NCBI GenBank assembly: GCA_017626295.1
Contig: JAGAJB010000038.1
Location: 1-64,000 of the forward strand
Direction: 5' to 3'
DNA length: 64,000 nucleotides
From: Clostridia bacterium
GTDB lineage: Bacteria > Bacillota > Clostridia > Oscillospirales > Acutalibacteraceae
In this document: piece by piece, positions 52,761 to 59,891 of the stretch
How positions within the stretch are numbered: position 1 is the stretch's first letter
Layout of the letters: each line of letters begins with the position of its first letter
Notes under the pieces: model-generated
Told to the model about the DNA's origin: nothing
The model's database searches: none
What the model saw: the letters and a program-made list of their open reading frames with translations, nothing else
Position numbers and translations under genes: made by a program

Positions 52761-53852
52761 ATGAAAAAATTATTTATATTTATACTCTGCTTAATGGTGT
52801 GCGTAATGCCTTGCTTGGCAGTGGAAGAGAGTGGAGTGGGTGTGACGGAAACCAAAGAAGTCACAACCGAAAAGACTACCGAATCCACAACGAGCAAGGT
52901 AGAAGAAACCACTGAAAAAGCAGAGCCGACAACTAAAAAAGAAAAAACAACAAAGAAAACCGAAAAGGAAGAAGAGAAGGAAGAAACCAAAAAGGTTGAA
53001 GAAGTTTCGGAAGATAACTCCCAACCTCGCCTTATGGTTACGGGCTATGTTGTGGAGAATGATTATTTAACTCCCGAAAAGGCAGGCAAAATCACTGTAA
53101 CTCTTCAGAATATGCATCCGTCGAAAGCGGTTAAAAACATTAAACTTTCAATCGGTGACGAAACTGATGAAATCCGCCCCGACGGTATGGGCACAAAATA
53201 CGTTTCTTCCATAGGTGCAGGCAGGATTTACAGTTGGGAAGTTCCCGTTTCGGTAATTCATTCTGCAACTGTCGGCGAGCATAAACTGAATTTTTCCTGC
53301 GAGTACGAGGATAAGTTCGGTTCGGCTTACTCTGCCAACGATACGTTAAGAGTTCAGGTTCGCCAGCCTGCAAAGTTGGATTATGACGGAGCAAAATTGC
53401 CGGTAAAGGTTGTTCAGGAGGATACTGTTACCCTTAATATTAACCTTATGAACACAGGCAAAACCTCTCTTTATAACTGCAAGGTTGAATATAATATTGA
53501 AGGTCTTGACTCCGGCGGCAGTAGTTTTGCAGGGGAGATTCCCGTTGGCGAAAGCAAAACCGCAACGGCAAATCTTCGCGTTGACAGTGAAAAAACAGGT
53601 GACGTAAAAGGCGTAATTAAAATTACTTATGAAGACTCTTTCGGAAAGGTTTACGAAAAAGAGCAAGAAGTAAAAACCCTTATTGAAAAGAAGGTTATAA
53701 AGGCAGAGAAAAAAGAAGAGGAAGAAAAGAAAAATCCTCAGTGGTGGGCATTTCTTCTGGGTGGTCTTGTGGTAGGCGGTGGCGTCGGCTTCGGTGTTCC
53801 TTTTGCAATCAATTCTAAAAAACAGCGCGAAGAAGACGAAAAACGCTTATAA
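52761..53852 (+). CDS. Extracellular CARDB-like protein with signal peptide and C-terminal anchor
   Basis: A 363-residue exported protein. The signal peptide covers about 1-20, followed by a Thr/Glu/Lys repeat linker (about 25-85), two beta-sandwich domains of CARDB/COG1361 type (about 90-200 and 205-305), a Lys/Glu-rich coiled segment and one C-terminal helix (about 332-352) with a basic tail. It should stand on the outer face of the membrane. It is the last gene of the ABC operon, so it may be an accessory part of that transporter (inferred). Start ATG 52761 with AGGTGA; the frame opens at 52725. Confidence 0.75.
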   Translation: MKKLFIFILCLMVCVMPCLAVEESGVGVTETKEVTTEKTTESTTSKVEETTEKAEPTTKKEKTTKKTEKEEEKEETKKVEEVSEDNSQPRLMVTGYVVENDYLTPEKAGKITVTLQNMHPSKAVKNIKLSIGDETDEIRPDGMGTKYVSSIGAGRIYSWEVPVSVIHSATVGEHKLNFSCEYEDKFGSAYSANDTLRVQVRQPAKLDYDGAKLPVKVVQEDTVTLNINLMNTGKTSLYNCKVEYNIEGLDSGGSSFAGEIPVGESKTATANLRVDSEKTGDVKGVIKITYEDSFGKVYEKEQEVKTLIEKKVIKAEKKEEEEKKNPQWWAFLLGGLVVGGGVGFGVPFAINSKKQREEDEKRL

Positions 53853-53858
53853 AAAATC

Positions 53859-53893
53859 GGGTTGCAGTCAAAAACTGCAACCCATAATTTTTA
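53859..53893. terminator. Bidirectional terminator
   Basis: GGGTTGCAGT (53859-53868) pairs with ACTGCAACCC (53874-53883), followed by ATAATTTTTA; an A run precedes it. It ends the ABC operon and the convergent XRE gene. Confidence 0.85.
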
Positions 53894-54268
53894 GTCTTCT
53901 TTTTTGAAATTCTTCTTGATTATCTGACTTATCAGTTCGTCTTTATTATCAAGGCTTCTGTAACGCAAAATCAGTTGTGCTTCATCCCAGGATAAATCAG
54001 ACATTTTTAATGTTTTCTCGTCAACGTTATCGTTGTCAAAATCCTCGAAATCTTTTGTGTGCAAAGTGAGGCGGGGAGTGTAGCCGTAAAATTCATCTAC
54101 CGTAACTTTGTAGCACTCGGCAAGTTTTGTAACAATATCAATGGTAGGTACGGCCTTGCCGCTTTCGTATGATTCGTACTCCGCTACATCAATATTCAGA
54201 ACGTCTGCAAGAACAGTAACATCTAAATTGTTATATTCGCGGAATTGTTTAATTCTGTTACAAAGCAT
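53891..54268 (-). CDS. XRE-family transcriptional regulator
   Basis: A 125-residue protein with an N-terminal helix-turn-helix (about 4-58; LCNRIKQFREYNNLDVTVLADVLNIDVAEYESYESGKAVPTIDIVTKLAECY in register with the Cro/CI fold) and an acidic C-terminal part of unknown role. GGGTGGTGA precedes ATG 54268. A DNA target cannot be named. Confidence 0.82.
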   Translation of the reverse strand: MLCNRIKQFREYNNLDVTVLADVLNIDVAEYESYESGKAVPTIDIVTKLAECYKVTVDEFYGYTPRLTLHTKDFEDFDNDNVDEKTLKMSDLSWDEAQLILRYRSLDNKDELISQIIKKNFKKED

Positions 54269-54399
54269 TTAATCACCACCCGAAATAATTTTTTATATTT
54301 TACCACAATTTTCGACAAAAATCAACAGTCGGCAGAAATTGCGCTTTTTATATTATTTGGAGTGTGATTTGAATGATGAATTGTAATTAAAGGAAAAAT

Positions 54400-54425
54400 A
54401 AAACACCGCGTAACCACGGTGTTTT
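54400..54425 (-). terminator. Hairpin terminator
   Basis: AAAACACCG (54400-54408) and CGGTGTTTT (54417-54425); on the - strand it is followed by TTTTATTTTTCC, ending the second XRE gene. Confidence 0.8.
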
Positions 54426-54444
54426 AAGAGAATTCGGAAAAATT

Positions 54445-54696
54445 TTAGTTATCTTCTAAACCTAGAAGCCAGTTAACTGATACACCCAGCACTTCTGATA
54501 ATGCGATAAGTTCTGTATCGCAGACGGAACGGATCTGACCTTCGAGTTTTGAAAGACCTGATGCGTTAAGATCAACACCGCGAATTTGAAGCTGTGTAAG
54601 AAGATCTTTTTGTTTCATACCTATAGCTTTTCTTCTTTCTTCAACTTTGGTTCCGCAGATGTTTTTGGTGCCGATGGGCTGTTTCCTTATTCTCAT
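54445..54696 (-). CDS. Small XRE-family transcriptional regulator
   Basis: An 83-residue helix-turn-helix protein (about 18-75; RRKAIGMKQKDLLTQLQIRGVD, SGLSKLEGQIRSV, LSEVLGVSVNWLLG). It is nearly all DNA-binding domain. ATG 54696 follows AGGGGG; the open frame extends to 54768 without a ribosome site. Divergent from pncB, which begins about 215 bp to the right. Confidence 0.85.
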   Translation of the reverse strand: MRIRKQPIGTKNICGTKVEERRKAIGMKQKDLLTQLQIRGVDLNASGLSKLEGQIRSVCDTELIALSEVLGVSVNWLLGLEDN

Positions 54697-54853
54697 CCCG
54701 TAGTCCCCCTTATTGTTGAAATCATTACTATATATGTTAATGATAGCATAATGAAAAACAACTTGCAAGGGAAATTTTATCTTTTTTTCGACAAAATGAG
54801 GTTTTTTGATGAAAAAATGCGTTTTTTGTGTAATAAAAGTGTGTAAAAAACAT

Positions 54854-54882
54854 TTGATATAGGTGTAGTGTTGTGGTAAAAT
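54854..54882 (+). promoter_or_regulatory. Promoter of pncB
   Basis: TTGATA (54854-54859) and TAAAAT (54877-54882) with a 17-bp spacer. Confidence 0.65.
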
Positions 54883-54910
54883 AAGTATATTAAATGATGA
54901 GAGGTGCTTT

Positions 54911-56377
54911 ATGAACTTCTGTGCAGATATTTTTGCGGATTATAACTGCCTTACAACTGCCGAGGGCTTACTTGCGGCGGGGATGGAAGATGTCAATGTT
55001 ACTTTTGATATGTTCTTCCGCGAGATTCCCGACAAGGGCGGTTTTGCCGTTATGGCGGGTCTTGAACAGTTAATAAACCGTCTTGAAAACCTTTCTTTTA
55101 CCGAAGAAAGTCTTTCTTCATTAAAAGAACAGGGCTTTTCCGATAAACTTACGGAATATTTCAGAAACTTCAAGTTTTCCTGTGATGTATATGCAATGCC
55201 CGAGGGTACGCCTGTTTTTCCTAATGAGCCTATTGTAAAAGTTCACGGCCCTGCACTTCAGGCTCAACTTATTGAAACAATACTTCTCAATACAGTAAAC
55301 CATCAGACCCTTATTGCCACCAAAGCCAATAGGGTTTACCGTGCTGCATCGGGCAGAAAAGTTATTGAAATGGGTGCTCGTCGCGCTCAGGGTACTTCCG
55401 CTGCCGTTGACGGTGCAAGGGCATCTTATGTGGGCGGTGTTAATGCCACATCCCTTTATCCTGCTTCTCAGAAATACGGTATTCCCGTTGCCACAATGAT
55501 GGGTCACGGTTGGGTGCAACTTTTCGACAGTGAAATTGAGGCTTTTAAAGTTTATCTTGAAGAACACGGTGAGGACGGTATGTTGCTTGTTGATACATAC
55601 GATACTCTCGACAGCGGTGTTAAAAATGCAATACAGGCATTTAACGAAGTTCTCGTTCCTAAGGGACTTCGCCCTGCGGGTATTATTATCGACAGCGGTG
55701 ATATGACTTACCTTTCAAAACGCGCAAGGCGAATGCTTGACGAGGCGGGTTTCCCTGACTGCGATATTTACGCATCTAACTCCCTTGATGAAATCCTTAT
55801 TAAAGATATGCTTAATCAAGGTGCTAAAATAGACGGTTTCGTAGTAGGGGAAAAACTTATTACTTCCGCATCTTCGCCTGTGCTTGACGGTGTATATAAA
55901 CTCTGCGAAACTGAAAAGAACGGTGAAAAGTTACCTGCAATTATGCTAAGTAACAATGTAAATAAAATTACGACACCTTGCTCAAAACGTGTATGGCGCC
56001 TTTTTGATATGGAATCGGGCAAAGCCATTGCCGATGTTTTAACTACCGAAAATGAAAGCATCGGTGACGAAAAAACATATTCTCTTTTCGACCCTGATTT
56101 TACTTGGAAAAGAAAAACCGTTGATAATTTCGTTGCCCGCGAAATGCTTGTGCCTGTATTTAAAAAAGGTGAGTGTGTTTATAAATGTCCTTCTCTTGAG
56201 GATATTCGCGCTTACTGTAACGAACAGGTTGCATCTCTTTGGGAGGAAGTTATTCGTTTTGAAAATCCTCATAAATATTACGTTGATTTTTCGGGTAAAC
56301 TTTGGGGCATAAAACAGTCTATGATAGAGAAAATTATGCGTCACAATGACACAACGGGAGAAAATCAGTATGTCTGA
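54911..56377 (+). CDS. pncB: Nicotinate phosphoribosyltransferase
   Basis: A 488-residue NAD salvage enzyme that joins nicotinate to PRPP. It has the N-terminal VNVTFDMFFREIPDKGGFAV region, the HQTLIATKANRV segment, EMGARRAQG (about 154-162), the phosphorylatable/catalytic stretch MMGHGWVQ and the PRPP-binding IIDSGDMTYLS near 258-268. Length is standard for the long form. GAGAGGTG precedes ATG 54911. It overlaps the next gene by 8 bp. Confidence 0.95.
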   Translation: MNFCADIFADYNCLTTAEGLLAAGMEDVNVTFDMFFREIPDKGGFAVMAGLEQLINRLENLSFTEESLSSLKEQGFSDKLTEYFRNFKFSCDVYAMPEGTPVFPNEPIVKVHGPALQAQLIETILLNTVNHQTLIATKANRVYRAASGRKVIEMGARRAQGTSAAVDGARASYVGGVNATSLYPASQKYGIPVATMMGHGWVQLFDSEIEAFKVYLEEHGEDGMLLVDTYDTLDSGVKNAIQAFNEVLVPKGLRPAGIIIDSGDMTYLSKRARRMLDEAGFPDCDIYASNSLDEILIKDMLNQGAKIDGFVVGEKLITSASSPVLDGVYKLCETEKNGEKLPAIMLSNNVNKITTPCSKRVWRLFDMESGKAIADVLTTENESIGDEKTYSLFDPDFTWKRKTVDNFVAREMLVPVFKKGECVYKCPSLEDIRAYCNEQVASLWEEVIRFENPHKYYVDFSGKLWGIKQSMIEKIMRHNDTTGENQYV

Positions 56378-57674
56378 AAAATATAAACTCGGTCTTACAA
56401 GGAACAGACTTTTTGAGTTTGATAACTGTGTGTTGTTTTGCGGAAAAATCAAGGACGGTTTTGAAGAAACGGAACTTTTGAAAGCCTTTAAAATGCTTTG
56501 TCTTAAAGAACCGCTTCTGACTTCAAAAATAGAACTTCAAGACGATGGCGAAGCCTTTGTTGTAACGGAAAGTGTTGAACAAAAGATAAAAAAATTTTCA
56601 AAACCGTACTCGGAAATACAGGAAGATTATGAAAATGACGGTATTGATTTTTGGGAGAAAGTTTTCGAGTTTTCTTTATCATCCGACGGCTTCTTGGTAA
56701 TTGCAGCACACACTGCAGTCTGCGATGCCAAATCTCTTTTGCGTTTAGCGGCAGAGTTATATGCCTTTTACAGTAAAGAGTCCGTGAGCGTTGAGCCGTC
56801 AGCAGTAAATCTTTTTTCCGAATTTCAGAATTTACCTGTTGAGGTGGCGTCACCCATAACCGATAAACTCTCTGCGGAACTTGACTCAAAGTGGATGGAA
56901 AAACCTCACACATATTCTGCTGAAGATTATAAAAAAGCAAAGAGTATGTATTTAAAAAACAGAAGTTCCCGAGGTGAACTCCGTGCAGTTGTAAATAAAG
57001 AATTGCTCTCTTCTTTGCAGGAGTATTGCGGTGAAAATAATCTCGATGTTTCTTCGGTCGTCGCGTTCTCTTTTTACAAAAATCTTGTGAAAGTTGCAGG
57101 CGGTAAAAGGAAGTATAACAAAATGAATGTGTATGCCGACGAGCGTTTTTTCTTCGCGAATTTCAAAGATTACGGCGTCGGTGCTTTCAACGGTGTTATA
57201 ACCGCCGATTTGAATAAAAAAGAAAACGGTAAAACATTAGGCGACAGGGTCAAACAGTTTCATCTGAACTGTTACAAAGGGGTAACTTCAATTTTTAAAG
57301 TGTTTTATGACGAATCTCTTTTGATGAAAGTTTCCCCCTCTTTGTGTGACTCTGCGTATATGTATAAAGCAGGACTAAATAAAAACAAAACTTCTAAGAA
57401 ACTTGCGGAAAATTACGGTTGTGCCTGTGAAAAAATATGCGACTTTTTCGCCTGTAATCTCGAGCAAGAGTATTGGAAGGGATTGGAAGAATTTTCTTTT
57501 GCAGAAGTTTTTGAACCTTTGAAGATGCGCTCGGCAACCTATATGGGTTTCGTTCGCAGAAAAGGTGAGGGTTACATAACTTTTAAGTACAAAAAAGATA
57601 GGTGTTCTGATTCTCAGGCGCAAATTATTTTGGAGAATTCCTTGCAACTTCTCAGAAAAATTGTGAAAAAATAA
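56370..57674 (+). CDS. Stand-alone condensation-domain-like protein
   Basis: A 434-residue protein with the two-lobed layout of the chloramphenicol acetyltransferase/NRPS condensation superfamily. The active-site motif HHxxxDG is degenerate: HTAVCDA at residues 114-120, with Thr in place of the catalytic second His. A second conserved-looking region is GVGAFNGVITADL near 270-282, resembling the bridging strand region. No carrier or adenylation domain is nearby, so a non-ribosomal peptide role is not supported. ATG 56370 lies inside the end of pncB with GGGAG upstream, so the two are coupled. Assignment rests on weak motif likeness. Confidence 0.5.
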   Translation: MSEKYKLGLTRNRLFEFDNCVLFCGKIKDGFEETELLKAFKMLCLKEPLLTSKIELQDDGEAFVVTESVEQKIKKFSKPYSEIQEDYENDGIDFWEKVFEFSLSSDGFLVIAAHTAVCDAKSLLRLAAELYAFYSKESVSVEPSAVNLFSEFQNLPVEVASPITDKLSAELDSKWMEKPHTYSAEDYKKAKSMYLKNRSSRGELRAVVNKELLSSLQEYCGENNLDVSSVVAFSFYKNLVKVAGGKRKYNKMNVYADERFFFANFKDYGVGAFNGVITADLNKKENGKTLGDRVKQFHLNCYKGVTSIFKVFYDESLLMKVSPSLCDSAYMYKAGLNKNKTSKKLAENYGCACEKICDFFACNLEQEYWKGLEEFSFAEVFEPLKMRSATYMGFVRRKGEGYITFKYKKDRCSDSQAQIILENSLQLLRKIVKK

Positions 57675-57690
57675 ATAACCCGATACAGTG

Positions 57691-57733
57691 TAGCGGTTTC
57701 AAGCAAAAAATGGCTTGGAACCGCTATTTTTTT
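57691..57733 (+). terminator. Hairpin terminator
   Basis: TAGCGGTTTCAAGC (57691-57704) pairs with GCTTGGAACCGCTA (57713-57726), one mismatch, followed by seven T. It separates pncB from the mraZ cluster. Confidence 0.9.
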
Positions 57734-57744
57734 GTATAAATCTA

Positions 57745-57809
57745 TTGACAAATGTGTTGCAAAAAAATATAATAGTGTCATGATGTGGAATGAAATGGGT
57801 CGAAGTGTC
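57745..57809 (+). promoter_or_regulatory. Promoter and possible MraZ boxes of the dcw cluster
   Basis: Consensus TTGACA (57745-57750) and TATAAT (57768-57773), 17-bp spacer. Just downstream are three G-rich repeats about 10 bp apart (GTGGA at 57785, TGGGT at 57796, AGTGT at 57804), the spacing expected for binding by the ring-shaped MraZ repressor. The box assignment is tentative. Confidence 0.6.
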
Positions 57810-57853
57810 TCATTTTTGAACTGCCGATAAAAATTTATGAAAGGAGTGTCGGT

Positions 57854-58282
57854 ATGTTTTGCAGTCAGTTTAAACATTCGCTTGATGAAAAGAATCGCTT
57901 TAAAGTACCGGCAAGCCTTCGTGACGAACTCGGTATAAAAACATATCTTATTAAATCACCCGATTCCGATACAAAATGTATCTTTCTCTATTCAGAGGAT
58001 GGCTGGAATGAACTCTATAAAGAGTTTAACCAGGGTAGTGAACATAATCAGTTGATGCGCCGTATGGCAAGAAAGATTCTTTCAAGTGTTATCAGCGGTG
58101 AAGTTGATAAAGGCGGCAGACTTACTCTCAACGCCTCTCTTAAAGAATATGCAGGCATTGAGGACGAAGTTTACATTGTCGGTAACAACAATCATATCGA
58201 ACTCTGGTCACCTGAAGAGTGGGCTAAGGAACTTGCTATTCTTGATGAACAGTCAACAGATTCTCTTAACATCAACTTCTGA
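57854..58282 (+). CDS. mraZ: Transcriptional regulator MraZ
   Basis: A 142-residue protein with two AbrB-like SpoVT repeats. Each repeat holds a short form of the family motif: HSLDEKNRFKVPASLRDEL (about 9-27) and SGEVDKGGRLTLNASLKEYA (about 79-98). MraZ forms rings and binds repeats in front of its own operon. AAAGGAG precedes ATG 57854. First gene of the division and cell wall cluster. Confidence 0.95.
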   Translation: MFCSQFKHSLDEKNRFKVPASLRDELGIKTYLIKSPDSDTKCIFLYSEDGWNELYKEFNQGSEHNQLMRRMARKILSSVISGEVDKGGRLTLNASLKEYAGIEDEVYIVGNNNHIELWSPEEWAKELAILDEQSTDSLNINF

Positions 58283-58294
58283 TGGGTGGTTCCT

Positions 58295-59224
58295 ATGGAT
58301 TTTAAACATATTTCGGTTCTTCTTGAGGAATCGGTTAATTCATTGAATATTAAGCCCGACGGAGTTTATGTGGACTGTACTGCAGGCGGCGGCGGACATT
58401 CTGCCGCAATACTTTCTCACTTGGGCGAAAAGGGGAAGATGGTACTTATTGACCAGGACCCCGACGCTATTGAAGTGTTGACAGAACGCTTCAAAGGTGA
58501 CAGCCGTGTGAACATCGTGCATAACAATTTCAGTAATATAGACAGTATTCTTACTTCTCTCGGTATTGACGGCGTTGACGGAATAGTTGCTGATTTAGGC
58601 GTAAGCAGTCACCAACTTGATACCGCCGAAAGAGGTTTTTCGTATCATTATGATGCACCTCTTGATATGCGTATGAGTCAAAAGGGCAAAAGTGCCGCAG
58701 ATATAGTAAACGGTTACTCAAAAAACGAACTTTTCAGAATAATTTCACGGTACGGTGAAGAAAAGTTTTCCGACAGGGTCGCAACTGCTATTATCAAAGC
58801 GAGAGAGTCGGGAGAAATTAAAACAACATTGGAACTTGCTGAAATCGTTTCTTCTGCAATTCCTGCAAAATTCCGCAGGAACGGACATCCTGCAAGAAAA
58901 ACATTTCAGGCAATAAGAATTGAAGTGAACGGAGAACTTGAAGTTCTCAAAAATACACTTCCCGTTATGTTCCGGAAACTTAACGAGGACGGAGTAATGG
59001 CGATAATATCGTTCCACTCCTTAGAAGATAAAATTGTAAAAGATTATTTCAGAACACTTCGCGAGGGTTGTACTTGCCCTAAGGATTTTCCTGTTTGTGT
59101 ATGTGGAAAAAAGCCGAAAGCAATTGTGAAATCAGCAGGTGTGAAAGCGTCTGACAAAGAACTTGATGAAAATAACAGAAGCCGCAGCGCAAAATTGCGT
59201 ACGGCAGTAAAAATTGGGGAGTAA
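58295..59224 (+). CDS. rsmH: 16S rRNA (cytosine(1402)-N4)-methyltransferase RsmH
   Basis: A 309-residue SAM-dependent methyltransferase. HISVLLEESV at the N-terminus, the SAM motif DCTAGGGGHSAAIL (about 27-40), ADLGVSSHQLDTAERGFSY and the C-terminal SFHSLEDKIVKDYF are family signatures. It modifies C1402 in the ribosomal P site. ATG 58295 has GGGTGG 5 nt upstream; GTG 58286 in frame is less likely. It is 12 bp from mraZ. Confidence 0.96.
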   Translation: MDFKHISVLLEESVNSLNIKPDGVYVDCTAGGGGHSAAILSHLGEKGKMVLIDQDPDAIEVLTERFKGDSRVNIVHNNFSNIDSILTSLGIDGVDGIVADLGVSSHQLDTAERGFSYHYDAPLDMRMSQKGKSAADIVNGYSKNELFRIISRYGEEKFSDRVATAIIKARESGEIKTTLELAEIVSSAIPAKFRRNGHPARKTFQAIRIEVNGELEVLKNTLPVMFRKLNEDGVMAIISFHSLEDKIVKDYFRTLREGCTCPKDFPVCVCGKKPKAIVKSAGVKASDKELDENNRSRSAKLRTAVKIGE

Positions 59225-59247
59225 CCCCATAAATTCAGGAGGAAAGT

Positions 59248-59817
59248 ATGGTTTACAGGGGAACTGAAGCGTATGATTTTTCGCTCTTTGAGCCACAGGT
59301 TATTGAGCAACCTAAAAAACAGAATAAAACCGGTGCTAACCCGAAAAAAGCCAATGCTCCTGTAAGAAAGAGCGCACCGAAAAAATCGAACGTTGCAAAT
59401 ATAATAGATAATTATCAGTATGAAGTTGAGCGTAACGCTGAAAAAACTGCCATTCCCGCAGTTGTAAAGAAAGTAATGTGCTTTTGTGTGGTTTGCTTTG
59501 CTATGGTGGTTGTCCTTCTCGTGATGCAGACGAAGTGCGATACACTTATGACTGAAATAGCAGCCGTTCAGAGCGATATTAAAATTGCAGAGGGCGAAAA
59601 CGTAAGACTTAACGCAGAACTCAGCACTTTGATGTCGTCGGATAAAATTGAAAACTATGCAGAAAACGTACTGGGTATGGTTAAAGCGGAAAGTTATCAG
59701 ATAAGTTATATCGACCTTTCCGAAGGCGATGAAATTGTAGTTTCCGGTGATAAAACTCTCAAAGATAAAGAAGATACCACAGGAAAATTAAAAGCATTGT
59801 TTGCATATATTTTCTAA
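59248..59817 (+). CDS. ftsL: Cell division protein FtsL-like
   Basis: A 189-residue bitopic protein: a long basic cytoplasmic N-terminus (about 1-70), one membrane helix (about 76-96) and a short extracellular coiled coil (about 97-150) of FtsL/DivIC type. Sequence conservation in FtsL is low, so the call rests on topology and position between rsmH and the transpeptidase gene. CAGGAGGAA precedes ATG 59248. Confidence 0.8.
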   Translation: MVYRGTEAYDFSLFEPQVIEQPKKQNKTGANPKKANAPVRKSAPKKSNVANIIDNYQYEVERNAEKTAIPAVVKKVMCFCVVCFAMVVVLLVMQTKCDTLMTEIAAVQSDIKIAEGENVRLNAELSTLMSSDKIENYAENVLGMVKAESYQISYIDLSEGDEIVVSGDKTLKDKEDTTGKLKALFAYIF

Positions 59818-59832
59818 ATATAAAATATATAT

Positions 59833-59863
59833 GAGAGTTGAGAAATGCTCGACTCTCTTTTTT
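59833..59863 (+). terminator. Terminator-like hairpin inside the dcw cluster
   Basis: GAGAGTTGAG (59833-59842) pairs with CTCGACTCTC (59848-59857), one mismatch, followed by six T. It sits between ftsL and the transpeptidase gene. Confidence 0.75.
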
Positions 59864-59891
59864 GCATAAGTAGGTAAAGGGGCGGTGTAGT

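Noticed and set aside
56370-57674. Non-ribosomal peptide synthetase fragment
   Set aside because: No adenylation or carrier domain is near, and the catalytic His is replaced; only a stand-alone condensation-like fold can be proposed.
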